Of a DNA stretch of 64,000 nucleotides, positions 33,257-46,505 are shown piece by piece. A model generated the notes under the pieces. It searched no databases, was not told the origin of the DNA, and saw only the letters and a list, made by a program, of their open reading frames with translations. How positions within the stretch are numbered: position 1 is the stretch's first letter; every line of letters starts with the position of its first letter. Source of the DNA: Symbiodinium natans (lineage: Eukaryota; Sar; Dinophyceae; Suessiales; Symbiodiniaceae); assembly GCA_905221605.1 (NCBI GenBank), contig CAJNDS010001779.1, forward strand, positions 1,082,646 through 1,146,645. Direction: 5' to 3'. Made by a program: the position numbers and the translations under genes.

Positions 33257-35356
33257 CAAGAGCTCCAAGGCTAAGGAAGTGTTCGGCTTTGAAGTGGCAA
33301 TTAAGGGTTTAGAGTTGCGGGGGCTTGTTTGCGGGGGCTTGCTTGCGGGGCTTACGTGTTTCAAATGGAACCAGTTTGTAAACCTTTCTTGCCGTCCAGT
33401 GGTTCGTTTTGCAAGTTGTGGGCGGTTGCCGACCTGCCGGGTAAGGGTTCTTTGGATTTCATCAGAGCTTTCCTCTCAACAGATTGCAAAGGTAAGCTCC
33501 TTGTTGCCTTTTTCCTGCCAGAAAACCTTTCGAAGTCTTTCGCTTGGTATTAGTAAAGGAGCACGGGAAGATACCAAAAGCTAGTTCACTTCCTTCTTCA
33601 TTCATATCATTCACATGCTTTGTTAATATTATTATGGGCAATGATAAGCGCGCCGTAATTCTGGTAATAACGTAAAGTGAATTAGAATGAAGAAGAAAAG
33701 AATGAAGTGAATGAAGAAAAGCCCAGTTAAAATTTACTTGGGCGGATTCATGGGCAAGTTCATGAGTCTTGTGGTGGTTATACTGAACCTGACATTGAAA
33801 GACTCATGATGGTACGGTTTTTAGGGGCGGTTCCTTGTGTATGATTCGTGAACGGGTTCCAAAGTTTTCCTGGAAAAGTCGGAGGTCGCAGAATGTTTCG
33901 GACCTCCTGAGGCTGAGGGAAATCCAACGCGACCCAAGAACTGCAGAACGTTTCTGCGGCAGGTGTCGACTCCCTTGATTTTGTGCTCCGGCACGACCTC
34001 TTAGTTGAAGTCGATTGCGTCAGAGCTAGGAATCGAAGTCGTAGCTCAGCGGACGAGGGAAGTGGAATGAAGTGGAATAGTAGTGGAATGAAGTGGCGTC
34101 GAAAAAACTGAATCGTCTTCGAGGGAAGAAAATCTTGAAAGACAGTCGTGGGATCGATTGGAGGTTTCCAGATTCCACTATCTTTTTACAGCGGAGTCTG
34201 ACAGGTGGAGGTCTTGTCAAGTCACATGTGATGTGCGATTATGTTCCTGCAGTCGATTACTGGAAGTCGACTTGCCGTAGACCACCGTGGCTAAGACATC
34301 CAATGTAATCAAACAAATCATGAGACTTTTTGTGGTTGCCGATTAGACCTGAGACCTCCCGTTTTTGACCATGCAAAAGTGCGCACCACCCGCCCGGGCC
34401 ACCAGAACCAGCTACGAGGCTTCCACGACGAGATGAAGCGGCGCCGCTCAACGGCAGGGACCGGCGCAAGCGGTCGGGAAACTCAGAGGAACGCAGCTGG
34501 GGGAACATAGAATCAGAAAGATAGGTTGCCCAGGTTTTCGATGGATGAGAAATTTTGCATCAGCTTGTGGGAGCTATGTCACGGGGGGAAAAGTTTTTCT
34601 GGCGAATCTGTGGACATTTCAAAAAGCACCAGGTCATGGTCAACTCTTCGAGTGGAAAGGGGTGAGAGGGGCTCGTCGAGAGCTAGATTGCCACTTCGTT
34701 TTGTTCAGTCTCGTGCTGTTTGTTCAAAAGAGCAGTTTTATATATTCATATGACATGTTGTTCTAGACGGCAGTGGCAAACAATCAATAAGAAAACGATT
34801 TGAAAGGCGAGATCAATCTTGAAGTTGGCATCTATTTGTTACACGTCTTAAGCAGATGAGGTGCTAGAGGGTTTTTGCTTTTTGGAAAATCTTTACATGG
34901 GTGTGTAGCCATGTGCAGGTGGATCGCAGGTGCCACATACGCAAGAGACGGCAGAGGATGTGGTTGTGAAGGCTAGATGGGCAGATTTTGGATGACTTTC
35001 AATCTTAAGGATTGAAAAGGACCAGCTACCGTAACAACCCAGTGAAGGAGTTCAAGCCGCAGCAAAGCACATTGAGCAAAGGATCTTGTTTGCCCAGCAA
35101 GCATAGAAACAGCATGAACTGACGATCACAAACCGAAACGCTGCCTAAACTGGTGAGTTTTTTGAGGCAACTTGCATGTAGTGTTTTGGGTGTGAAGCAC
35201 GTGATTCTTTAAATGACCAGCTGGTGAACGAAACAATGGATGGCTACACTTTTTGCTTTGATTGCCAAATCGCAACATCGTTGTATTCATGTATCTTGAA
35301 TGCAAGCATGAGAATATAGCAGGGACCGATGTCATCCTGCAACCCATTCTCGTGGT
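33257..35356. other. No recognisable gene
   Basis: Sequence right of the retrotransposon. It holds purine-rich GAATGAAGTG-type short repeats (33680-33720, 34060-34095) and a few open frames under 90 codons on both strands without recognisable domains. Confidence 0.45.
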
Positions 35357-35566
35357 GTGTTCCGTGGAAAACCAGCGCCGACCAGCGGCCCTAGTGTGAA
35401 GCAGTTTAAAGAGATGTGTATGTTTATGTTCGGATGGCCATGCAATTCCGATGTCAAAGTGTGGCCACAAGACCAAATCCTTGCACATGGACATCATGGC
35501 ATGACTGTCGTTTGGGTTCCAGCTAGCAGTAGCATTTGTTGCCTCGCGCGCCGTGCTGAGCGAAGC

Positions 35567-36187
35567 ATGGGCGCTGGGGGCAAGGGCAAAAACAAGGGCA
35601 AAAGTACAAAAGGCAGCTCAGCCTAAATCAGCTGCAATGTGTGCTGGCCACGGATCCGAAGGGGTTGTTTCTGCCCGGCAGGCAAAAGCTACGCAAGCAA
35701 GGGGGCCGGGAGTGGAGGCCAATAGGAGACGTGCTGTAGTCGTAGTCATGCCACACAGGTTCGCATGTGTGCTGTTGTTCGAGGTTCTTCCGGCTACAAC
35801 AATGGCTACAAGAATGGCTACAACAATGGCTACAATGGACACACCGGTGGCTACGGCTACAATGGGTACAGCCGATCAGCTCCAAGTTCACGATGGGCTT
35901 CTTCCAACAATAGCAGCAACACTGATGACAGCCGACGGTTCATCCAAAAGCTCTCTCAAAGCAAGGGTGGCACAGCTGCACCGAGAACTGAGTTAGAGAT
36001 GAAAGCTTCTTTCGACGTCCGATTGAAAGGTGACCAGTTGACGCGACAGATTCTTGAATGCAAAGACCAGTGGCAGCAATGCTGGGGTGCTGCTGCCGAT
36101 TTGCGGCCAGAGGAGGGCATTGTTGTTTCTCAAGCTCGTGTAGTTGTTTCAGGTGCTGGTGCTATTGAACCCGTAGAGAGAGCATGA
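35567..36187 (+). CDS. Possible exons: Lys/Gly stretch and Asn-Gly-Tyr repeat protein
   Basis: A Lys/Gly-rich stretch (MGAGGKGKNKGKSTKG from 35568) is followed by a short cysteine-rich segment (CNVC...CFC about 35634-35675) and then, in the same frame but after stops, a segment with five or six Asn-Gly-Tyr repeats (about 35796-35870). A hydrophilic tail runs to a TGA at 36185-36187. The stops imply introns or two genes. Gly/Tyr/Asn repeats suggest a disordered, perhaps RNA-associated protein; that is a guess. Confidence 0.35.
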
Positions 36188-36288
36188 ACTTTGAAGGCGG
36201 TGAAAAGCCTCGTGATGATTCTTTGCAAGATTCCACCATCGGCTTCTCCTCCGCCGCCCCCAGCAGGGGCGTGACCACCGGCTGCAAC

Positions 36289-36389
36289 TCATGATGGAAT
36301 GTGCAAGCTCTGTCGGGGTTTTGTGTGTCTGACAAGGAAGTTTTGTGCATGCAGCCGTGCAGCCACCTTTTTTGCGAGTGGGCCGCGGT
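36289..36389 (+). CDS. Possible RING-finger-like exon, frame uncertain
   Basis: One frame carries CKLC and another, 20-30 bases on, carries CMQPCSHLFC, the usual C-x-H-x2-C half of a RING finger. The two halves are in different frames, so either there is a frameshift or the match is chance. A (TG)n run starts at 36390. Confidence 0.25.
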
Positions 36390-36414
36390 CTGTGTGTGTG
36401 TGTGTGTGTGTGTG
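36390..36414 (+). repeat. (TG)n microsatellite
   Basis: About twelve TG units interrupting a possible exon region. Confidence 0.9.
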
Positions 36415-36511
36415 AGGCCAAGCGGCAGTGAAGCGGTTCCTCGACGCGGAGAAGGGAGGTCGCTCAGACTTGGTCGTGATTTCATTCGTCTGATTTCCAT
36501 TTTTTGGGCAG

Positions 36512-36869
36512 TTGTTTTTCAGACCAGACCTTCTGGATAGCACGGGACAACTTGCAGGTTTGCCAGAAGATGCTGTGGCTGCTGTGGAGGCGCATCTGTC
36601 GAGATTCAATCGAAAGTTGCCTCATGTTGCCTCGCTCTCTGGCTCTCTCGCAACAGCCTGGTCCCTCTTTGCAGGCCCTGTCCCGCTCCCTTCAAGCTAG
36701 CTTTCAAGTGCCTGGGAAGGTGGTCATCAATGCCGTGAGAAAGCTGCTCACGCTGGAGTGGGACGTGTCTCAGGATGAGGCACAGGGGACCCAGAGCATT
36801 CCAGGCAGCTTATGGGATGGCAGGCTCCCTCACCTCTTCAGCAATCAGTCCCGGTCAAATATTGAATAA
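36512..36869 (+). CDS. Possible exon(s), unrecognised
   Basis: Two overlapping frames look coding in succession: 36512-36700 (contains LAGLPEDAVAAVEAHLSRF) and then 36670-36830 (contains VPGKVVINAVRKLLTLEW). Both are amphipathic and helix-like. A short intron or a frameshift may join them. They might belong to the helicase gene downstream, but that is not shown. Confidence 0.3.
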
Positions 36870-37344
36870 TCAGCTAGTGTTGTCAGCAGTGGGAGCCATA
36901 TTGGCGTGCGCTCTCATCCGCCTGACTGAGCACTTTTGGCAATGTACTCGTACTGAGCTATAGTCTTGTTCAGCTTGAGCCCCATTGTCAGGTCAGGGAT
37001 TCCCTGCTCAGCATTCTGGAAGATGCCGCGGCCTCTGAGCAATTGAACGCGTTGTCTGCAATGCAGCCATAGCTGATGCGAAATTGAAACCCCAAAGCCC
37101 GCAGACTCCAGCACCAGGCAAGCGGTTGCTTGCAGATCCGTCACAAGGATGACGGCGTGTCTCATCACCCAAATGCTGAGAGAGCAGACCGCGTTGTTGT
37201 AAGCTTTCTGGACATGGGTGTGTCAATGTGAGAGGACCACAAGGAAGCCAACAAAAGGACAGACTGTTCTCTTCAGCATTCTATTCACCTTAGTTGTACG
37301 CGTGTGATGTGGAGGATTTTTGGAATGCCAAGTGGATTTGAGAT

Positions 37345-37960
37345 TTGAAATGTTTTGAAAGGATTATGGACATCATGGACGAGCTTGAGAAGCCCTGGTG
37401 CATCAAACTGAAGCCGACAGCTGGAAACACGGCAGAGAATGCTGAGGAGAGCTTTCGAGCCGGCGTTTGGGGTTGTCAAAGCACGCGAGAGCACCGAAAG
37501 CATCGAAAGCACCGGCAGCATCGAAACCACAGGAAGCACGGAAAGCAGAAAGCGCGGCAAGCGCGGAAAGATGAAATTGTCGTTGCAGGAGAGAGAGGGG
37601 CAAGACAGGAAGGAGATCTTCAGCAATTGGCGCCATGCCACAGTGGGATGGCTTTCCCGGCCCGAGATGTTCTGCCCGGCAACACTTCCGAAGATGCAGA
37701 CTGCCAAGTCCAAGCAGCGTGGAGTCTATGTCTGGGACTTTCTTTTGCCAATCAAATGCATCATTTCTGTGTTCGAGTGGCACAAAGTGCAGGTTTGCTG
37801 ACTTTGCTGAGGCCACGCGCGAAGAGTACATGGACACAATTGAAAAGCTGATGGTTGGCATGACTTTCAGCGACGGAAATGCTGCCATTTCCCCGCGATG
37901 TTGGGTCAAGGATTGGGTTGGGCATTTCGCGACTCATGTTGAGCTAAGTTGTGATTCCGA
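37345..37960 (+). CDS. Possible exons with Ser/Thr-Glu repeat, unrecognised
   Basis: A run of GAAAGCACCG-like short repeats (37485-37560) gives Ser-Thr-Glu-Ser repeats in one frame and His-Arg-Lys repeats in another. Downstream open segments (MDTIEKLMVGMTFSDGNAA about 37830) look coding. No domain recognised and frame choice is uncertain. Confidence 0.3.
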
Positions 37961-38656
37961 CTGCCATTTGCAAAGCTTTTGTCCTGCTTGCAGGATTGTG
38001 GCTCTACTCTTTGGCCGATACCTGAACCCATGGGTCTTCACTGCCGGACACGCGACTTGTCGCAGATTGTTGTGCGGTGTTTTCAAGCTACGCTCGGCAC
38101 GCAGGGCACTGCGGCAGTTTAGGTGTTCCCGGTTCTTGTTTCGGATTTCGTGGCTCATCTTTTTGGTTTTCTCTTGGATCAAAGGCGGCTGTTCGCGGCC
38201 CGTCGTCTTGGCATGCAGCAACAACAAGCACGACTCGGGCATGTGCAAGAAATGTGCTGCGGACAACACGCAGCAACTTCTGGGTCGTAAAGGTGGGGCA
38301 TTTGTGGGGCCGAGAAGTGTTTTTGTGAGACAGCCCTGATGAGGTCCAAGAGCCTCCACCCACGTCTATGATTGTGTTCTGAGCCGTGTTGGATTTGATG
38401 GAAGGCGGAGTTTGGGCAAGGTCTTTGTAGTCGAATGCGGCCTTTGAGACTTTGATACCATCTTGACGCCAGACTGTACTTCGAGAACCTGGAATCGCGC
38501 AGTCCGCCGCAAATGAATATCCACTGGCGAACGACGAGACGTTTGCAGAGCCCGAACCTTGTTGCTCTTGTGAGGCTCACAGAACAAGGCGCCTGTGCGC
38601 ATTGTTGAAGCCACAGTGGCCTAAAGGCCCCACATGCGCTAGGCCCCAACTACTCT

Positions 38657-38947
38657 GTGGCTTCATGCGATGTGGGCCAAGCATTCGATGAAGCTTACCG
38701 TCAGATGCGCCTGCCAGGTGCGGCGCTCAAGTCATCCGATCGCATCTACTGGGGAGAGGTTTCCCACCACCCTCCTCATGGAGGAAAACCCCAGGACGAA
38801 GCTCGCAACAGAGAGAACGGCTATCTGGCCGTGAACGTGTCGTCCATTGCCGGGTTCGAGGAGGATGCATTCACGGAGGGGGATTCCACTGCCATTATCG
38901 ACTGCATGACCTTCGTCCCTGAGTACATTCCCGTCTTGAAGGCCTGA
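38657..38947 (+). CDS. Probable exon of the SF1 helicase gene
   Basis: Open frame containing RIYWGEVSHHPPHGGKPQ and ending IDCMTFVPEYIPVLKA. The Phe-Val-Pro-Glu context resembles a region upstream of the helicase core in ZNFX1-like proteins, but this is a weak, remembered resemblance. It lies on the same strand and about 700 bases before the P-loop exon. Confidence 0.4.
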   Translation: MASCDVGQAFDEAYRQMRLPGAALKSSDRIYWGEVSHHPPHGGKPQDEARNRENGYLAVNVSSIAGFEEDAFTEGDSTAIIDCMTFVPEYIPVLKA

Positions 38948-39143
38948 CCCTGAGTATTGGAATGTTGAATGCAACCCAGAGTTACACCTGCATCACCACA
39001 ACGACAGGAAAGGGGAATGGTCACACTTATCAAAGAAAGCACAAGGAAGCATAGTCAAGCATAGTCAGGGTAGGAATGGTACGATATGGTACGACTTATG
39101 CCCCGCAGCCTCGAAGGCGCTTGAGAAGCAGAGGCAGGGGCAG

Positions 39144-39464
39144 ATGCCATTTGAGGCCAGTGCACGCGTCATAGTCTCGTGCGTGCTCAAGTGGGTGCCG
39201 GAGCAAGCGAAGTGTCTCACATTGTTTCACTATGCTGAGGATGGAGCTCTGCTGAATCTTTGTTCTTGGCACAGACCAGACCTTGGCAACTTGCTGGATC
39301 CCGATGCAGATCTCAGCAACTATCGCCTTTTGGTGGAGTCCATGGTGGAAGAGAGCAACTTGCTCCCAATCATGGCTGTCCGCCGAGATCCTGTTCTGTC
39401 GGAGAAGCCGCTTGGCATTGCTTGGCCCTCACGTGGCTCGCGCTTTAGTCCGGCAGTGCCTTGA
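39144..39464 (+). CDS. Probable exon of the SF1 helicase gene
   Basis: Open frame of about 106 codons (contains LLNLCSWHRPDLGNLLD), ending just before the P-loop exon. Composition is coding-like. The exact borders, and the link to the next exon, are not certain. Confidence 0.4.
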   Translation: MPFEASARVIVSCVLKWVPEQAKCLTLFHYAEDGALLNLCSWHRPDLGNLLDPDADLSNYRLLVESMVEESNLLPIMAVRRDPVLSEKPLGIAWPSRGSRFSPAVP

Positions 39465-39476
39465 GACGAGCTTTAG

Positions 39477-39731
39477 ATGCGAAATAGGCCACTATGCTTT
39501 GCCACATATCTGCTCAGCAGGATGTGCGAAGATTTGGTGGTGCTTCTGAAAGAAACCACCCTGGACGAGGGACAGTTGCGGAGCTTCATCGATGGCCTGA
39601 AGAGCCCAGTGCACTTGACTCAAGGACCACCTGGGACAGGAAAGTCTTACCTTGGCGTGGTCATGGTGCGTGCGCTGATGATTGTTCGCAAGTTCTGGGT
39701 CAAGGTGGATGAATCCGTCGGCACTCCACCT
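39477..39731 (+). CDS. SF1 RNA helicase exon (UPF1/ZNFX1-like), truncated by gap
   Basis: The frame contains LTQGPPGTGKS (P-loop at about 39615-39650), preceded by LDEGQLRSFIDGL, a typical Q-motif-like context of UPF1-type superfamily 1 helicases in which a Leu-x-x-x-Gln stretch precedes the Walker A. The reading frame enters the N gap at 39732, so all later helicase motifs are missing. It would unwind RNA using ATP. The likely true exon begins after a GCTCAGCAG acceptor near 39522. Confidence 0.7.
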
Positions 39732-39831
39732 NNNNNNNNNNNNNNNNNNNNNNNNNNNNNNNNNNNNNNNNNNNNNNNNNNNNNNNNNNNNNNNNNNNNN
39801 NNNNNNNNNNNNNNNNNNNNNNNNNNNNNNN
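39732..39831. other. Assembly gap of exactly 100 N
   Basis: One hundred N bases, a conventional placeholder for a gap of unknown size. Order and distance across it depend on scaffolding. It separates a helicase exon from satellite DNA. Confidence 1.
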
Positions 39832-42420
39832 AGAATTTAAAGAATTTAAACCTTTAAAATTCTTTAAATTCTTGGGCCTCCTCAAGAATTTAAAGAATTC
39901 AAAGAATTTAAAGAATTTAAAGCTTTAAACTCCTTAAATCTTCAAATTCTTTAAATTCTTTAAATTCTTGGGCCTCCCCAAGAATTTAAAGAATTTAAAG
40001 AATTTAAAGAATTTAAAGAATTTAAAGAGTTTAAGGCTTTAAATTCTTTAAATTCTTTAAATTCTTGAGGAGGCCTGAGAATTTAAAGAATTTCAAGGTT
40101 TAAATTCTTTAAATTCTTTAAATTCTTTAAATTCTTTATATTATTTAAAGGGGCTGGCCGAGGCCCTCGATCTTTAAATTCTTTAAATTCTCTAAATTCT
40201 GGAGGAGGCCTAAGAATTTAAAGGATTTAAAGAATTTAAAGATTTAAATGTTTTTTATTCGAGGGCCTCGGCCAGCACCTTTAAATAATTTAAAGAATTT
40301 AAAGAATTTAAACCTTTAAATTCTTTAAATTCTTGGGGCTCCTCAAGAATTTAAAGAATGTAAAGAATTTAAGGAGTTTAAGGCTTTAAATTCTTTAAAT
40401 TCTTTAAATTCTTTAAATTCTTGAGGAGGCCTGAGAATTTAAAGAATTTAAAGGTTTAAATTCTTTAAATTCTTTAAATTCTTTATATTATTTAAAGGGG
40501 CTGGCCGAGGCCCTCGATCTTTAAATTCTTTAAATTCTCTAAATTCTGGAGGAGGCCTAAGAATTTAAAGAATTTAAAGAATTTAAAGATTTAAATGTTC
40601 TTAATTCGAAGGCCTCGGCCAGCCCCTTTAAATAATTTAAAGAATTTAAAGAATTTAAAGAATTTAAACCTTTAAATTCTTTAAATTCTTGGGCCTCCTC
40701 AAGAATTTAAAGAATTTAAAGAATTTAAAGAATTTAAAGCTTTAAACTCCTTAAATCTTTAAATTCTTTAAATTCTTTAAATTCTTGGGCCTCCCCAAGA
40801 ATTTAAAGAATTTAAAGAATTTAAAGAGTTTAAGGCTTTAAATTCTTTAAATTCTTTAAGTTCTTTAAATTCTTGAGGAGGCCTGAGAATTTAAAGAATT
40901 TAAAGGTTTAAATTCTTTAAATTCTTTAAATTCTTTATATTATGTAAAGGGGCTGGCCGAGGCCCTCGATCTTTAAATTCTTTAAATTCTCTAAATTCTG
41001 GAGGAGGCCTAAGAATTTAAAGAATTTAAAGAATTTGAAGATTTAAATGTTTTTAATTCGAAGGCCTCGGCCAGCCCCTTTAAATAATTTAAAGAATTTA
41101 AAGAATTTAAAGAATTTAAAGAATTTAAAGAATTTAAAGAATGAAAACCTGTAAATTCTTTAAATTCTTGGGACTCCTCAAGAATTTAAAGAATTTAAAG
41201 AATTTAAGGAGTTTAAGGCTTTAAATTCTTTAAATTCTTTAAATTCTTGAGGAGGCCTGAGAATTTAAAGAATTTAAAGGTTTAAATTCTTTAAATTCTT
41301 TAAATTCTTTATATTATTTAAAGGGGCTGGCCGAGGCCCTCGATCTTTAAATTCTTTAAATTCTCTAGATTCTGGAGGAGGCCTAAGAATTTAAAGAATT
41401 TAAAGAATTTCAAGAATTTAAAGATTTAAATGTTTTTAATTCGAAGGCCTCGGCCAGCCCCTTTAAATAATTTAAAGAATTTAAAGAATTTAAAGAATTT
41501 AAAGAATTTAAACCTTTAAATTCTTTAAATTCTTGGGCCTCCTCAAGAATTTAAAGAATTTAAAGCTTTAAACTCCTTAAATCTTTAAATTCTTTAAATT
41601 CTTTAAATTCTTGGGCCTCCCCAAGAATTTAAAGAATTTAAACTCTTTAAAGAATTTAAAGAGTTTAAGGCTTTAAATTCTTTAAATTCTTAAAATTCTT
41701 TAAATTCTTGAGGAGGCCTGAGAATTTAAAGAATTTAAAGGTTTAAATTCTTTAAATTCTTTAAATTCTTCATATTATTTAAAGGGGCTGGCCGAGGCCC
41801 TCGATCTTTAAATTCTTTAAATTCACTAAATTCTGGAGGAGGCCTAAGAATTTAACGAATTTAAAAAATTTAAAGATTCGAATCTTTTTTAATTTGATGG
41901 CCTCGGCCAGCCCATTTAAATAATTTAAAGAATTTAAAGAATTTAAAGAATTTACAGCTTTAAACTCCTTAAATCTTTAAATTCTTTAAATTCTTTAAAT
42001 TCTTGGGCCTAAATTTAAAGAATTTAAAGATTCGAATGTTTTTTAATTTGATGGCCTCGGCCAGCCCATTTAAATAATTTAAAGAATTTAAAGAATTTAA
42101 AGAATTTAAAGAAATTAGACCTTTAAATTCTTTATATTCTTGGGCTTCCTCAAGAATTTAAAGAATTTAAAGAATTTAAAGCTTTAAATTCTTAAATTTT
42201 AAATTCTTTAAATTCTTTAAATTCTTGGGGAGGCCCAAGAATTTAAAGAATTTAAAGAATTCAAAGCTTTAAATTCATTAAAATCTTTAAATTCTTTAAA
42301 TTCTTTGGGAGGCCCAAGAATTAAAAGAAGTTAAAGAATTTAAAGCTTTAAATTCTTTAAATTCTTGAGGAAGCCTAAGAATTTAAAGAATTTAAAGAAT
42401 TTAAGCTTCTAAATCTTAAA
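39832..42420. repeat. AT-rich 9-mer satellite with GC-rich inverted modules
   Basis: The base unit is AAATTCTTT (or its complement AAAGAATTT), in runs of two to six that switch strand repeatedly. The runs are separated by short GC-rich spacers (CCTCCTCAAGAA and its inverse TTCTTGAGGAGG). A module GGGGCTGGCCGAGGCC occurs at about 40150, 40497, 40949, 41333 and 41784, and its inverse GGCCTCGGCCAGCCCC follows each within roughly 100-130 bases, giving a higher-order unit of 350-450 bases that can fold into long hairpins. No coding sequence. It starts at the N gap, so its full length is unknown. Confidence 0.95.
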
Positions 42421-42642
42421 AATATAGTTTTATATTTCTATATATACCTACAGGCCAAGGCGAGTGGCAACATAGTACATAAAGGTCCCTCTCTCATATA
42501 TAGATTCATATATATATATGATATCCTAGTATACTTCTATTCATCAGCAGACATGTAGATTTGTATATATATATAAGATGAGCTCACAACCTTTCAAATT
42601 TGCTTTATGTTACTAGTACTGGTAGTCGCAGTAGTAGTTGTT
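42421..42642. other. AT-rich link between satellite and TAG array
   Basis: Contains several TATATA runs (42440-42450, 42505-42520, 42563-42573) and the lead-in of the first TAG array. No gene. Confidence 0.6.
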
Positions 42643-42666
42643 CGTAGCAGTAGCAGTAGCAGTAGC

Positions 42667-42733
<67 letters not shown>

Positions 42734-42735
42734 AT
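42643..42735 (+). repeat. (TAG)n array 1
   Basis: About 27 units of AGT/TAG, with a few CAG-type variants at the left. It is followed by AGGAGGTATATGTTTTTG, a flank shared with the second array. Confidence 0.95.
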
Positions 42736-43200
42736 ACGAGTAGGAGGTATATGTTTTTGTTTGCTCAAGCTTAGGAGTTGAGGGTTTGGGGTATGGGTGT
42801 AGGGTTAGGGTTCAGGTTTAGATCTTTTTGACTTTCCGAAAAGTCTCAAGACTGTCAGGGACCATGTCACACCTCAGAGCTCGCTATTTAGCTCGAATCC
42901 GCAGCCAGCATCTACGTGCGCTTTCGTCTCCATCACGAACAACTTCCAGCCCACGCAAAGCCCGAACCTCACGCTTTGTCTAAACTAACTCGCGCTTAAA
43001 TGACTGTTTGGGTTATAGGGTTCCAGGAATTGAAAATTTGAAGTCAAGAGGTAAAGAGCTGGCATAAATAAACTGTTCTGCTCAACTGTTTCATGAAGCC
43101 TCTTTAAATCTGTCAATCTTTCTTTTATGTCTTTCTTACTATCTATATCATTGTGTCTCTTTCTGAATCATTTTCTCTTGCTTACTCTTTCTTTGTCAAT

Positions 43201-43265
43201 CTCACTCTCTCTCTCTCTCTCTCTCTGCCTGTCTCTTGCTGTTTCTTTGTCTTCCTCTCACTCTC

Positions 43266-43331
<66 letters not shown>

Positions 43332-43335
43332 CCTC
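43201..43335 (+). repeat. (CT)n array
   Basis: CTCT-rich microsatellite with a few G interruptions. On the minus strand it gives Arg-Glu repeats; not a gene. Confidence 0.95.
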
Positions 43336-43339
43336 TTTG

Positions 43340-44080
43340 TGTCTAGGAGGCCTGGTGCGTCGGTGCGCCGAAAGACTGGCGAGGACATGCCAGTTACAGA
43401 ACTCGCCCTGCAACTGACTCGTGCGGCCAGGGTCTGCAACTGGTCCGCATCTAACCGCTCGGGATGATCCATTCTTCGCGATCTCGCTTCTAATCACTAT
43501 TTCCTCTTGACTTAAAGACGTTTTAGAAGCTTTCAGCGTCTGCTGACTATGCGCACAGTCGTAGTCCCCCACCCGCTTGAGGATGGCACGCACTTGTTCT
43601 GCTGAGCCAATGAGAACTGAACTCGGCAGCAGGCGACGCCACATCCTTCTTCAAGCGGCCGTCGGAGACCGGACCGACCCGCGTGTCAGAAACATCAACT
43701 GTCCGAGAACGCTTGGCTAAACGCCTCGCAGCATCTGCAGCGTGGCTATGCACCAGGTCTGCGGCAAGGCGATGAACCACACAATAGTGTAATTTTCCCC
43801 CCCTCGCCAGGCCACAAGAACGACGCGCCTTCGGCCAGCGAAAAAAAAGCGCCAGCACGTAGCACGGCGACCTGGATTGGCGAAGCTGTCCTAGACTCCC
43901 AGCCCAAGCTGGCGCGACGGTGAAGAGCGAAGACGAAAAGCTTCCATCTCGATCGCCGTTTGACTATGACAGCACTGCCAAATTCTAAGATTAGAAACTT
44001 AAAGACAGTAACTACAAGAGCATGCGCGTTGTCGCTCTCTGTTTCTCTCTTACTCTTTATCTTTCACTTTTTCTTCTTTT
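43340..44080. other. Unique block present only in duplication copy A
   Basis: GC-richer, non-repetitive sequence between two CT arrays. Open frames on the minus strand (43258-43644, 43547-43858) show no recognisable domain. It could be an insertion into copy A or a segment lost from copy B. Confidence 0.5.
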
Positions 44081-44083
44081 CTT

Positions 44084-44406
<323 letters not shown>

Positions 44407-44762
44407 TTTTATCTTTGTCTGTTAGAGATGGGACCGCAACACGAGGCATGCAAGCACCGATGAACTCAGGCTGTTAGCATGGCTGTGAAACGTCGCTCCG
44501 AAGTTCTGGTTGATCTGCATGGTGGCAAAAGCGACCTCGGAGCGACTGCTTTCTCGACCCGACAGAGAGCCGAGATCAAATCACGCAGATTCTTCATTCT
44601 CTACTTTCTCAACGCATAACCTTGAGTCAGTGACAATTTCATGTCCACCGAAATCTCTGAAACAAAATCTTACGCAAATCAACTCGAGCCGAAATAGCTG
44701 CAGTTTAGGGCTTAGGGTTCAGGGTATTCACGGTTGCCAGTAGCATTACCACTAGCAGTAGT

Positions 44763-44766
44763 CGTC

Positions 44767-44820
<54 letters not shown>

Positions 44821-44839
44821 CTAGTAGTACTAGTAGTAC

Positions 44840-44925
<86 letters not shown>

Positions 44926-44960
44926 ATAGTAATAGTAATAGTAATAGTAGTAGTAGGACT
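44763..44960 (+). repeat. (TAG)n array 2
   Basis: About 65 TAG units with three TAC variants near 44820-44840 and AAT-type variants at the right edge. It marks the boundary between duplicated copies A and B. Confidence 0.95.
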
Positions 44961-46260
<1,300 letters not shown>

Positions 46261-46261
46261 C

Positions 46262-46505
<244 letters not shown>

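Noticed and set aside
42880-42900. tRNA B-box-like sequence near CTCGAATCC
   Set aside because: No matching A box or cloverleaf can be drawn around it.
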